The notes under the pieces are model-generated. The model saw nothing but the letters and a program-made list of their open reading frames with translations, was not told the origin of the DNA and did not search any database. Positions 1-10,686 of a stretch of 64,000 nt of DNA are shown piece by piece (within the stretch, counting starts at the first letter, position 1; each line of letters begins with the position of its first letter). The stretch comes from Spinellus fusiger. Lineage: Eukaryota > Mucoromycota > Mucoromycetes > Mucorales > Phycomycetaceae. A program made the position numbers and the translations under genes. The stretch is from positions 372,001 to 436,000 of the forward strand of contig JALLLS010000021.1 in NCBI GenBank assembly GCA_025094145.1, read 5' to 3'.

Positions 1-210
1 TTGTTTTACCTCGAGATGAATACGTTTGGCTAGGAAACCAGATTCAGCAACATAGGCGTAATGACCTTCCACCAGCACATCGAGTCCTTTGGTAGAGAGT
101 TTAATAGCATTGCCCACAGTGTAATTGTATTTTTGTTCTTTAAGCTGCTGTTTGGCAAGCTCGCGGTCGGATTGGAAGAAGTTTCCTGCTTCTCTGCCGA
201 TGTTGACCAT
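1..210 (-). CDS. 5' part of a WD40-like hypothetical protein (runs off the window)
   Basis: Only the first coding exon is visible. It starts at the ATG complementary to 208-210 and runs to position 10, where GAG is followed by a GT donor (GTAAAACA), so the rest lies outside the window. An in-frame stop lies upstream of this ATG. The 67 visible residues include GLDVLVEGHYAYVAESGF, which resembles the first blade of a WD40 beta-propeller, where a 'VEG-x-YAYVAE' strand precedes the first repeat. The family is inferred from this short stretch only; I cannot name the protein. It is co-oriented with the EH-domain gene, about 410 bp downstream of that gene's stop. Confidence 0.45.
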   Translation of the reverse strand, partial: MVNIGREAGNFFQSDRELAKQQLKEQKYNYTVGNAIKLSTKGLDVLVEGHYAYVAESGFLAKRIHLEVKQ

Positions 211-621
211 CAAGAAGTGTGCGGAGCTGAATAGACTCGATAGACTGGATACAGACACTGATATAGGACTGCTGTCTTAGTATGTCATGGTAGAGGTAGT
301 TCTATTAGAGTGTGCAACCAAGGCATGGGAGGAGAATGCCATGAATAGCAACTATTTTATTATTATTCTATTATTATTCTATTATTATTTTATTATTATT
401 TTATTATTATTTTATTATTATTTTATTATTATTTTATTATTATTTTATTATTAGAATGACAATCTCTAAGTTACAAATGACAGATAGAGTGAAAAATGAG
501 GATGAATATTACTAAGATGAAAAGAAGAAACAAGAATAAAGAAAACATACAGTACAGTAAAAAGATACAAGCATAAGTATATAAATATATAAATATATAA
601 AGACAGAAAAGACAGGGAATA
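211..621. repeat. Intergenic spacer with TTATTATTTTA-type microsatellite
   Basis: The spacer between the EH-domain gene and the partial gene holds a run of about 100 bp (roughly 353-455) made of TTATTATTATTCTA and TTATTATTTTA units in near-perfect tandem. The rest is AT-rich with nothing recognisable. Confidence 0.7.
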
Positions 622-2407
622 TTAGCTCACTAAATAGGAGCCCATGGATTTGTGTCTAAACAGTTTAGGTTCACTGAACAGACTGTGGCCTACAGAGATA
701 TTTATAGGAACAGAGGTCGGAATGTGGTTTGGTAGAGAAGAGGGCAAGAAGGTGGTGGTGGTGGTGGTGGCGGCGGGGGTGCAGTTGCAGTGGGTGTGGG
801 GTGCACCAAAACTCTGACTACGTTTCAAAGAGGGCAGAGTATGACGGGCATACCGAGGAAAGGCAGGCTTTGTTGTTTGAGCAGGTACAGGGGGAGGAGG
901 CATGTTTTGTTGGTTAGGATGGTAGTTGGCAGACACACCCAAGGAATAGCCTGTACTATGGCTGTGGTGATGGCTGTGACTGTGACTACTTCTGGGTGGG
1001 TCCTGTGGAAAGGCCGCTGTCCATGCATGTGGAGTATCTTCAAAGGGACTGCTACGTAATTTGGGTGTAGGCTGTTGTTCTGTTGAATCATAGTCATTCT
1101 CAAAGGGATTTGTGGATTTCGGTCTGTAAACAAACTTCTGAGTCAGCAACAATGATTTCCCAGTGTCAATGGAAGGTGTGTCTTCATCCTCGGAGGAATT
1201 GGCGTCATGGAAGGAGGAGGAGACGGCGGGGGATGTGAGACGGAAGTGAGGTGTCTCTGCTGGAGAGAGAGACTCCTTAGTGGAGATGGAAAAGGGAACA
1301 GAGCGAGATCGAGTGTGGGTGTAGAATGTCTTGTCACTGCTCTTGTGTGCCTGTGGGTGTGCCTGTGTCTGTTCATAGGCTGTGCCGTGGGTTGTACTGT
1401 GGGTTGTACTGTGGGTTGTACTGTGGGCTGAGTGTGGTAGGTGGGGGATGGGCTTAGCTTGTATTGGCCAATCCATAGGAAATACTGAATTTAAGTTGGA
1501 AGGACTGTGAGGCATCTTTTGTGTTCTTTCACTATTAGAAACGGAGACAGAAGGGGGATTGAGCAACCACACAGGCATGAGTGGATCCTGGCCTGCCTGA
1601 TGTTCAAATAGAGTGGTGGTGGGTGGCTTTAGAGGGCGTTCTTGTGGTGTTGGGCTGTGGGGAGACTGCGATAGTTGCTGTCCCCACCAAGACTTGCGTG
1701 CATTGGTTGTGTCCTTTCTATGGGTCCAGGAGGGGGTCCTGGTTGTGTCTTGTTTATTTCCGTGCGATACAACCGGAAGGAGTGGAGGACGCCGAGGGAT
1801 AGCCGGTTGAATCAGAGCCTCAATGGCCTTGGTATGGAAGTGAGGTACAGGTGCTTATCAGAGGCAGGGGTTAGAAGTGTGTTGACCATCTACTTTTATC
1901 GGGTAATAGAGAAAGAAATAGAAAGGCCTTACCTCCCATAAAGATCATGTCGCGACTCACATGTCTGCCATTCTGTGCATGGGCTATCAATCGGAGCATC
2001 GCATAAAACTCGGTCTCTACAAGTCCACCCACAGCAGCAAGAAAGAGTTGCAATATCTGGTGATGACCAGTGACACATCAGTGAATAAGTTGGCACACCC
2101 TTGTCGCTGATGAGTATACCTCTTCCAGCTTGCTATCTGGCAAACCACAGCCATTGAGGAATACAAGGGCTGTCTTGTTGTCCAATCTTCCTAGGTTGAA
2201 TGGATCGAGGTCCTTCCACCAGGAGGAATAGGCACGCTTCTCTACTTCAGATAGCTCATCAAGGTGGATGGAGGGTGTGTTGGCGACAGGCTGGTCATCT
2301 GAGTAGAAGGGGTGTGAGGACATGGCAGTAGGGTGGCGCTTTAGAAACTGCTGTGTTCTTCTTTCCAACTCTTTTGGACGTAGAAAGGTGGATTTTAGCT
2401 TATGCAT
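622..2407 (-). CDS. EH-domain-like protein with long Ser/Pro/His-rich tail
   Basis: Three exons: 2407-2120, 2056-1933 and 1853-622, giving 547 aa. Both introns (63 and 79 nt) have GT/AG borders and the frame is continuous. Residues about 50-140 read as an EH/EF-hand-pair module: an acidic helix-loop (LDPFNLGRLDN), then GLPDSKLEEILQLF, then LVETEFYAMLRLIAHAQ. EH domains bind NPF peptides in endocytosis and actin-patch proteins. The remaining 400 residues are low complexity, rich in Ser, Pro, Thr and His, with four STTH-type repeats encoded by a 12-bp tandem repeat at 1384-1431 and an SHSHHHSHS tract. The tail looks disordered. The frame is open upstream to 2536, so an earlier start is possible, but Met at 2407 fits better. 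No NPF or transmembrane segment was seen. The EH call is by resemblance. Confidence 0.68.
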
Positions 2408-2901
2408 TGAGTGGGGGAGGAAGGGAGGAAGGGATAGAAGGCAAACAAGACTAAAGAAGTCAAAGAAATAGGCACTGGGCAATTCGACAGCATAATATTT
2501 GCCAGTGGGATGTGACAGTCGACTGTCTTGTCCCATTGCCTATTAAGGTATTCTCCTGGGCCAATTCATGATAGTCATAACATTCATTTTAACAGAGCCA
2601 CTGGAATCCATGAGAGGTTTAGGTACGCCTTGATCCACTTCTTCCACTGAATGACGTATTCAAGCAGATGTTGTGTTGTTTAATAAAAAAACAGCAACAA
2701 ATACAAAGACAAATATAACCAAAGACAAACAATCTAAAAGGACAGCAGCAGCCTACATCTACATGGCCCATTCTAATGTTGCCTTGCTGACTCATTAAAG
2801 AGGGAGGGAAATATTTGTTTGTCAGTTGTACAAATTAGAATGGGATTGATTATGCAGAAAAATAGAGAAAATGGCAGCAGCGCCCACTACACCTGCTGCT
2901 G
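2408..2901. other. Intergenic, no gene seen
   Basis: Spacer between the EH-domain gene start and the 3' end of the tentative small gene on the same strand. It probably contains the promoter of the former and the polyadenylation region of the latter. Nothing else was recognised. Confidence 0.5.
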
Positions 2902-3456
2902 TTACTGCTGGTCGTCATCGTATGCGTTTAGATAGAATGGCCACCTACAGAACAAAGAAACAGATAGAGAGAATCTATTACTACAATTGACGTGATGAAC
3001 TGTTTGGCAATCTCCCGGCTCTAATCAGCAGTATTCACTGTAGGACACTGTAGGACACTGTAAAGCACTGTAGGACACTGTAAGACACTGTAAGAACACT
3101 CACGGGTCTAAAGAGAGCAGATCACTTTATAACTCACCGACCATTCTTTGGGCCAGAAAGGAGAAGAAACGTGATGGACTCTTATCTCCCTGTAAGCAGA
3201 ATAAATTCCTTCATTATAGATAGAGTGTAGGCTGTATCCACAACAAGATAAGACTTTCTTTCACCAACAGTCACTCAACACTCTACCTCCCCTCATCTGC
3301 TTAGCATAAACAACTCACGTGGCAATACTCTATAGGGCCACTCTTCAATCTTCCATCAAGAGTGACCCTCTTTCCCTCCTCCAATATACCATTCTCTCTA
3401 CCAACATGGCATAAAAAAAGGACATTGTTTCTATTTCTAATGGTAAGAGATAAGGC
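2902..3456 (-). CDS. Tentative small multi-exon gene, product unknown (3' part only)
   Basis: On the minus strand, exon-like blocks chain in frame. One block, about 3456-3319, contains LEEGKRVTLDGRLKSGPIEYC and ends in CAC before GTGAGT. A second block, 3189-3138, encodes DKSPSRFFSFLAQRMV. A 4-nt block (ACCC, 3107-3104) lies between TTTAG and GTGAGT. The last exon, 2944-2902, completes DPWPFYLNAYDDDQQ and a stop. Only inclusion of the 4-nt block keeps the last exon in frame. The intron before the last exon holds six tandem copies of a 10-bp GACACTGTAG-like repeat. The 5' end is not resolved; an upstream ATG near 3640 opens a hydrophobic, signal-peptide-like stretch but was not joined convincingly. 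I do not recognise the product. Confidence 0.3.
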
Positions 3457-5221
3457 ACCTGTCTATCTGTTTGTCTTTATTGAGTGAGTGAGTGAGTGAG
3501 TGTGCGTGTACCAAGTCTATGGTATCACTACCAAATGGAAACATGTGTCAAGACTCAAGATAGCCTTCAAACCCCGTTGATTCTTTCAATAACAACAACA
3601 ATAACAACGCTGTTATGAACCTAAAATGTCTCTGCGCCATGCTATCTTGTTCTCCACTCGCTTTTAAAACATCTATGAGTGCATAATCAACACTATGAAG
3701 AAACTAAATAAAAACAAATACTAAGAAACACAGTTCTAATAAGAGACATCTGACAGTCTTCTTTTCTGTTGTGGTGGTTGGTTTGAACAGATCAAGGACT
3801 TGTCTTGTCTGTCTCTATTCTTTAAATGTCTTTTTGTGATATTGAAAAGGGCTTAGAGGGTTCATGATCTTGACTTGAGAAAAATATAAGGATAACTCTA
3901 TTGATCTAAAGGCACTACATCACACTAAAGTAGTCATCATGCTGATCATCATATAGATAAATAAAACTCCCAGTAGATTGGTTAGCTTACGAGTGAGTAT
4001 CTAATTACAAATAGATTAAATCAGGATAATGTGTTGACAGACACACTAAACAAGGAGCCATTGTAAGGAGGTTTTTATAAGGCACTAATCTACACATAGA
4101 TTGAATAAGACTCTTTTTTAGCATTGTTTGTATACAGTATGAATACACAGATGTAACGAATATAGAATTTCCTTTTTTCTTTTTTCTTTTTTACTCTTTT
4201 TTATAGACTGATCTGATGTGCTCTGAAATAGACAGTACATTGTGTATCCATGGCTGCATACACCAATCTCAGTCATTGACACTGTAGAAGACCCGTGCTT
4301 TGGATTGGCTGAATTGATTGTATAAATAACAAACATTCACCTATGCCATGGCTGCTAATAAATAAAGTGCCTTCTTTGAACTGCAATAGTAATCAAAGTG
4401 TCAATAATAGAGGATCAATTGCCTTTTTATTATTCAAGCGCCCCTTAACAATGAGCAATAAACACTTGTCATGGACATTGGTGTAATAATGAATCGTGGG
4501 GTCTCTTTTTTTTCTTTTTTTTTCTTTTTTTTTTTAAAAAATAATAATAATAATAATTGATAATTAATCATTTCTATTTACCTGCCTTGTATCTGTGTTT
4601 ATCAATCTAATAAGTAACACGTATTGTATTTATTCATCTTTTTTATCAGATGACAAGCACTAGGCTAAAACTGCATTATTTGAACATTAGAAACTACCCC
4701 TCACACAGTTGATTTGGAGTTGACTAATGTATGCTGTTGGTTAACCTCTCCAATGGAATGAGAGACAAGAAGGCTATTGTTTATTATATTATAACTGATG
4801 GATACTTAGCAAATGAGCCATGAATCATAATGAATAAACTATTTTTTGTGCGCCTTGGGTTGCTTTGAGTAGTCATTAAGGTGTTACATTTAAGGTTTAT
4901 TAACAACAAACCCTATTACAAGGCTCAGATTCAGCCATGGCGTTCATGAGTGTCGTGTTCATTGAGCCCTAAATGAGTCCTGAATTAATATTGAATTAAT
5001 ATTGAATTTGTCCTGCATAAACATTGAATAAATGATAACTAAATGCTGGGGTAGTCTAAACATTAACAGACACTACTATGACGCTTGACCCTTTTCTTAA
5101 TATTTAATATAGCAACTATACTCTAGTGCTGTAATTCAAACAATCGTTAATATGAATGTATACATTTGTGTAAAAATATATAGAAAGGTTACTATTATTA
5201 TTATATAATTACTGAAAAAGC
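3457..5221. other. AT-rich intergenic sequence
   Basis: No gene was recognised. It contains a short (GAGT)n run near 3480-3504, a CAACAA-rich stretch near 3590-3605, and poly-T/(AAT)n tracts near 4505-4555. Confidence 0.5.
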
Positions 5222-5735
5222 ACTTTTTAAGAAGGGTGAATCCGGCTATTTGACACCATAAAGAATAACAGCGAGTTTCTGTTACAATAAAAGAGTGCTA
5301 GCTGTCATACTGGGGCCTATGCTAGATGGTGAAAAGAGACACATCAAATTAGGGTTCTTTGATTACTAGCCTACAAAAATCCCTGACTTGAACTCAATTG
5401 AACATGTCTGATACGCCTTGGAAATATGAATTGAAGAAAGAAAGGTATCTATTATCAATGTAGAAAGTTGGTATTGAACTTGCACAACGATAGGTTCAGA
5501 GTATGACAGACAGATGCCAGGCTGTCATTGATGCTAAAGAAGGCCATACAAAATATTAACTGTATTATTATTCTATTTTCTATAATTAAAGATATTAAGC
5601 TTTGTTGAGCTTAAGTATGAAGCTTCTAAATCAAATGTAAAGTGTTTTATTTAATGTTGAACATTTCTTATCTATTTCGTCCTGATATTTATATTCACAA
5701 GTATTTAATTCAGTTGAGTGTGGCTGTATTAACAC
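5222..5735 (+). mobile_element. Decayed Tc1/mariner transposon, copy A
   Basis: The plus strand keeps fragments of the C-terminal part of a Tc1-type transposase: a PDLNSIEHV block (the DDE glutamate region, normally followed by W) and MTDRCQAVIDAK near the C-terminus. Stops and frameshifts interrupt it. It aligns by eye over several hundred bases with copy B at 27690-28560 on the opposite strand, including the AT-rich 3' flank and an end reading GAGTGTGGCTGTA, so both come from one family. No complete open frame remains. Element borders are approximate. Confidence 0.75.
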
Positions 5736-7338
5736 TTTCTTGAACAAGTATGTTAATCCAATTTATATACCTAATAACTTTTCTTTAGTAAACCATTGTC
5801 AAAATAGATATAAAAGCTGTTGTAGGTATGGCTATTTGCGCAAAAGCCATTACAATTGTCCAAATAATAATAGAAACCAGACAGAAAGTAGAGACATTGT
5901 GATATGACCAAGAAATGGCAGCTTACTGTAAAGAACGAGTGAGATGAATCAGTCATACAATCCTATGAGTTACGTACTTCTTTTTTTCATATAGGATAGT
6001 TAGGTTTGGAATATAAATACATACTTATTCAATGACCAAAATGTCAAGAGAAGCACACTAAAACACTACTGCTTCAGATTGATGTACAGAAATGACTCCA
6101 ATCACTTGCATGTATTTGGAAAGCTCTCTTTATCAGTATAGAGTATGCTAACATTAAACAAGGTTGTCTGAATTATATACGGCACAACCAAGACACATTG
6201 AGAAGAGATATATTGAGTGGTGTACAGGATGCTGTTACCTCAGACCCCATTTATTAAAGAAACGAGAGGTTAACATTTAACAGTTTATAAATAAATAGAT
6301 AAATAAAACAGCTACAGAATCAATGGTATTGAATAAAGCATCTAAGTCATAGCGTATTTAATACAGTTGATAGATCTTTCAGAGGTAATATAAAAGTACA
6401 ACAGCCTGCATTAGAATGTATGCCTTTTGGTGGTGATTTCTGCCAAGTTTTTCTATTTGTAGTAATCATTAAAGTATAAAAGAAGTATAAAAGAATAACA
6501 AACAAGTTGAATAAAAAAATAGCAGAGTTAATTTTACTTTAACTAAACCAAATAACTTTGGACCCAAGAAGCCTCTGTTAACTAACTGATGGAAACCCAT
6601 GATGCAGGTAAACTACCTAAAAAGTGATAATCAAGTGTATCTTATTCGATTTTGTCATGCAAAAAGATATTATAATATCTAGTAGTATACTATGCAGAAT
6701 TGATAAAATTGAAAAATTTTGAACAAAATCCAGAAAATAGATAGAAAACTAAAATTATACAATTTCAAATTGCTTTGACTGTACTTTATTGAGCATTAAA
6801 AGAGCAGTGGTCTTGCCAAAAGAGGGGCTTGGAATAGAGAGAACTATAGAAAGAGAGAGAAAAAAACTCCCCCAGTAAATGGATTCAAATATTGCCCTAC
6901 AGTTTTTTTTGTATCTTTCTGATGCACTCAGTATAAAATGATATATAATGAGTGGATGGTTATTTAAATTCATTCAGTAAAAATGGGCTTACTACTGATC
7001 ATAGGAGTGTGGTGAGTTTGTAAGGGAATACAGGGTGTATTTTATTCATTCTGAATAGGAGATAGTGATACCTATACTGTTATAAAATGAAATAAAATTA
7101 CATCTTGTTATAATATCATAGGAGCTGTAATTGTTAGAAATAAAATAGAATATTATTTGGATTAAACTATTCTGTAAACTTGAATGAGAATGGAAGATAA
7201 GATTTATTCATTGAATCTACTTGACTATCTATGTTTATTTCTATAGTGCATAATTTAATATTCATGTCCTGGATTAACATTCTCACTGCAAAGAGAACAC
7301 AAGACAATATATCACATTAACAACCATCTATTAATTAT
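5736..7338. other. AT-rich intergenic sequence
   Basis: No gene, RNA or recognisable element was seen in this stretch. Short open frames here have no domain or composition typical of coding sequence in the window. Confidence 0.5.
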
Positions 7339-7594
7339 TGTTGTGCTCCAACTTCAATCCAAAGATTCTTTATGAATTAGTCAACATGAGTAGTTTTTTG
7401 TGACATGAGAATACTCTATGAAAAGCTTGAATGCACACAAGTACTATAGTACATCTCTGTATCATCTCACTGATTGATTGTAACTATAGTACTTGTGTGC
7501 ATTCAAGCTTTTCATAGAGTATTCTCATGTCACAAAAAACTACTCATGTTGACTAATTCATAAAGAATCTTTGGATTGAAGTTGGAGCACAACA
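7339..7594. repeat. Perfect 112-bp inverted repeat with 32-bp loop
   Basis: Left arm 7339-7450 is the exact reverse complement of right arm 7483-7594, with a 32-bp spacer. No mismatch was found on base-by-base comparison. The arms begin TGTTGTGCTCCAAC and contain an AAGCTT palindrome. No clear target-site duplication flanks the structure. It could be a foldback/MITE-like element, a hairpin-RNA locus, or a recent palindromic rearrangement. It lies about 220 bp upstream of tRNA-His and outside the large inverted duplication. Confidence 0.93.
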
Positions 7595-7811
7595 CATAAC
7601 AATGTAAAATTAATTATATCAGATATAATCTAGTATAAAAAATCATTTTGAATAAATGGAAGTTATCTTTTATCCTCTCTTTACTATTCTTCTTTGATCT
7701 ATGTGGGCTTCAGTCCAGACCATATAATCCACAGTTTCCTCTTATTACTGTCTCTACTTTCGGGCTTGGTATTATCCTGAGGAAATTGGTAACTGAAAAT
7801 CACATGTCCAA

Positions 7812-7882
7812 GCCGTGATAGTATAGTGGCAGTACATCGCCTTGTGGCGGCGCTGACCCTGGTTCGATTCCAGGTCACGGCA
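7812..7882 (+). tRNA. tRNA-His (anticodon GTG)
   Basis: A cloverleaf can be drawn by eye. The acceptor stem is GCCGTGA paired with TCACGGC, with discriminator A. The D-arm is GTA-TAGTGGCAG-TAC. The anticodon loop TTGTGGC carries GTG, on a stem of four good pairs with a T/C mismatch at the outer pair. The T-arm is CCTGG-TTCGATT-CCAGG. It is close in sequence to fungal tRNA-His. There is no intron and no encoded CCA; the extra 5' G of tRNA-His is added after transcription. The A and B boxes are intact. Confidence 0.95.
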
Positions 7883-8243
7883 TTAGCAATATCTTTTTTG
7901 TTGGGATATTGTATGATTCTTTATTTATTATTAATGCTCTGATTTTGATGAATGATTTCTTCATAGTGTCTCTTTTACTGCTTATGCACTACAAGAAAGC
8001 AACCTTATTTTCTCTATTTCCTAGATGTCTGCTCCTTACACTCCAATGGCACCTGTCTTTAAGCAATACGCTATGCTTATGAAGAAGAAGAGAAAAAGAA
8101 AAAAAACGGTATTCTTTTTATTTTGTAAGAAAAGAGGGGAAAGAAGAAAGATCAAAAGACCCAATCCAATGTCTTTTGAGAGACAGCCCCACTGTTCTTG
8201 TAGTTTGTTAGGGTGGTTTGTTAGGAGGGCCGAGCAAGTCCAA

Positions 8244-9931
8244 TTAGAATCTACAGCAGAGATGTGGGTGAGCAGCCAGAACAGTCTTCCTTCTTGGTTC
8301 TCTCTCTAGATCTCTCTCTAGATCTCTCTCCATGTTGATCCCACAGCATCCACACTCCACACTTCACACTCCACACATTACCTGTTGTAAGCCATGTTAC
8401 CACGGAGTCTGTTGTAATCAGTCAAACACTCAATAGGTCCATGGCCAACCACTGCCACTTCCTGGTCCCAGAGGTACTTCTCACCAGCACGTGTAATATC
8501 ACCCACAGTGATCTTGTTAATGGTCTGCTTAAGCTCATCTGCAGTCAGACGCTTGCCACTGGTCAGAATCTGTGCACCAATGTCCTGGGCCACTGCACAG
8601 GTGGAGTCCAGACTCAACAAAAGACTGGCCTTCACCTGCTGCTTTGCACGCTCCACCTCACTTGCAGTCACTGTTGTAGACAGGCGCACCCACTCCTTTT
8701 GGATAAAGTGCACAGCATCATCAATCTGCTCTTTGTTCTCTGTCTCGAGGTAGATACCCCACAGACCAGTGTCCTTGTAACCCTTGGTGAACGAGGCAAA
8801 TGAGTTGGCAAGGTGGTGTTCGTTCACAGTGGTGGACAGTCGAGACGACAGATGGGCAGCTGCACCCAGGCTGCGATCCCATGAACCAATAATGGCCTGC
8901 ATCACCAACAGATGGAAGTAGTCGGCAGAAAGAGCAGGGGCTCCCTCCACAGCAATGGCAATGCGTGCCTGAGGAAGCACATCATCACGGAGACGGATCT
9001 CAGAGCCAGTGAATACAGGCTTCTTCAGTACAGGGGCCACACCAGCACCCACACTGCCAAAGTGCTTCTCAGCCAATGCAACAAGGGCGTCGTGCGAAAC
9101 ATCACCAGCACCCACCAGCACCATGCGGTCGGCTACAAAGTTGTCTTTTTGGTAAGCTGCGACATGTTCAGCAGTCAGTTGCTGAAGGGTGGCAGGAATG
9201 CCTGCAACAGGGCGACCCATTGATTCGCCCTGGAAGGCTGTGGCGTACAGATGATCAAACACGACATTCTCGTAGTTGCTTTCCTGCTTGACGATGTGGC
9301 TGGCGACACTGGCACGCACGTCGCCAAAGCTGCTGGCGTCGACAGGGCGCTGGAGGGCGTTGGCGAGAAGTGCAACAGAGTCGGCAGTGTTGGCGGCTAG
9401 GGTCTTTGCAGAAAAGAAGGTCTGTTCGCGTGTGGTGCGTGCAGTCCAACGTCCGCCCAGCTTCTCAAACGCAGAGGCCTGGCTCTTTACAAGCATACAT
9501 CTTTCATGTCAGTCAGTGCCATAAAGAAAAAGAAAAAAGAAAAAAGACGCAGCCACTGTTCTAGGGCGGTCCTCTATGGATTTCTCACCTTGAGAGTTGC
9601 GTTTTCAACAAACTGAGCTGTGCCATTGACACTTTCACCACGGGAGCCTGCGTCGATCCAGACACCGACAGTAGCAGCACCAGCGTTGTGGTTTTCTTCA
9701 GTGGCAATAGTCAGGCCATTGGAGAGAACAGTGGTGCGAGTGGCAATTGAGGGTGTGGCGGCGGTGGCCAGCGAGCGAGTAAGCTATGTCGTAGCAAAGG
9801 TGAGTGTCTCTTCCTTTGTGTTTCCACAGCAACACAAGAGCTACAAAGAACAAGAAATAGTGCAGGACGCCTACCTGCTTCTTCAGGCCAGTCTTGACAG
9901 AGAAGGAGTTGGAAAGAAGCCGAGACGCCAT
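8244..9931 (-). CDS. QCR1: Cytochrome bc1 complex core protein 1, copy 1
   Basis: Exons 9931-9875, 9783-9589, 9484-8382 and 8250-8244 give 453 aa. The product is core protein 1 of mitochondrial complex III, an M16 peptidase-fold subunit on the matrix side of the inner membrane. The N-terminus (MASRLLSNSF...) looks like a matrix-targeting presequence. The conserved VGVWIDAGSR block is present, but the zinc motif HxxEH is replaced by QFVEN, which separates core proteins from the active beta-processing peptidase. GSEIRLRDD, KDTGLWG, ASEVERAKQQ and DYNRLRGNM match the core-1 family closely. The last 7-nt exon adds the conserved C-terminal Phe; without it the protein would end at Arg. It is identical to copy 2 in the right arm. 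Confidence 0.95.
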
Positions 9932-10686
9932 AGGAAGAGTTGGGGGTGGAGGATTTGAAAACGATAAGAAAAGAAAGAACTCTTCCTGTGTTTGTTGATG
10001 TTTTGCTAGTGCAAAAAAATGAGAAGGGGTCCCGCTTGAATGCTATTTGCACCACAAATCGTTGCAGTGAGGACACCCCATTCCCAGTGACGCAGACCGG
10101 ATTGAAGGTCAGACCCTCCAGCAGCACTACACACACACACACACGCACACACAAGGAGAAGAAGTGCAAGGCGTCTAAAGACGTATGCTGTAGAAAGTAG
10201 ACAGTGTGTGTATTGCCGCCTTTTCTATATATTCTTATATATACTCTTATATCAGATATGTACTATGCAATACAGGTGCAATTGCACTCTATATGCACTA
10301 TTGTTACTACCACTACAATCTGTGCAGTAAGAGGTTGAACTACAGACAATCCTCAGTAGGAACATATGTGCAGAAAAGGCATCTTTTTTCTGTCACTGCT
10401 GCTTTCTGTTGTTCTTGTTGCTCTTGTTGCTCTTGCTATTACTACTGCTATCGCGGGTGTTTTTTTCTCCAAGGGGCGTTTCCATGACTCCCTTATCCCT
10501 AATAGACAACAGTAACTAGCGTGTTGTGTTGTCTAGCAACTGTCTCTTTGACAACCAGGTACAGCTACACTCTACACCACTCACTGTGGCTCAATGCATC
10601 TGCATCTCTACGTAGAATTAGGAAATGAATCGTGACGTCATCGGAACATCCTCTCGGATGTGTGCGTGTTTTCCCTTTCTTCCCTA
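9932..10686. promoter_or_regulatory. Copy of the QCR1/HUB1 divergent promoter region (left arm)
   Basis: This is the mirror of 18852-19606. It contains a (CA)n run near 10130-10152, an RFX/X-box-like element GTTGTCTAGCAAC (10528-10540) and a perfect CRE-type palindrome TGACGTCA (10633-10640). In this arm the HUB1-side half leads into sequence without a recognisable gene, so only the QCR1 direction has a visible target. Confidence 0.5.

Larger units (their letters stand above)
7938..10686 (+). repeat. Left arm of a 2.7-kb inverted duplication
   Basis: This arm is the reverse complement of 18852-21600, with mirror positions summing to 29538. Every open frame is identical between the arms in length and sequence, including the non-coding-strand ones. 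Perfect identity runs from 7938 to 10661; two mismatches (10662 and 10666) are followed by a last matching block to 10686. Beyond 7938 only a 5-6 bp match across one mismatch remains. The arm holds the whole QCR1 gene, its 3' region and the QCR1/HUB1 intergenic region, but not the HUB1 coding region. Confidence 0.95.

Noticed and set aside
729..1431. Gly/Trp/Cys-rich plus-strand frames opposite the EH-domain gene tail
   Set aside because: Shadows of the His/Ser/Pro-rich minus-strand coding repeats.
8025..8309. 94-aa open frame (and its mirror 21229-21513) starting MSAPYTPMAP after a TTTCCTAG
   Set aside because: It lies antisense to the QCR1 3' region including its last exon and AATAAA signal, turns into a Lys-rich low-complexity run, and has no recognised homologue. 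The two copies only reflect the duplication.
9711..10169. 152-aa open frame overlapping the QCR1 start (mirror 19369-19827)
   Set aside because: It is in a different frame from QCR1 exon 1 and runs through the first intron; composition and context fit a chance frame through leader sequence.
10206..10487. 93-aa frame (mirror 19051-19332) rich in Tyr and Cys
   Set aside because: It arises from TATA and TTGTTC repeats in the divergent promoter; there is no family resemblance.
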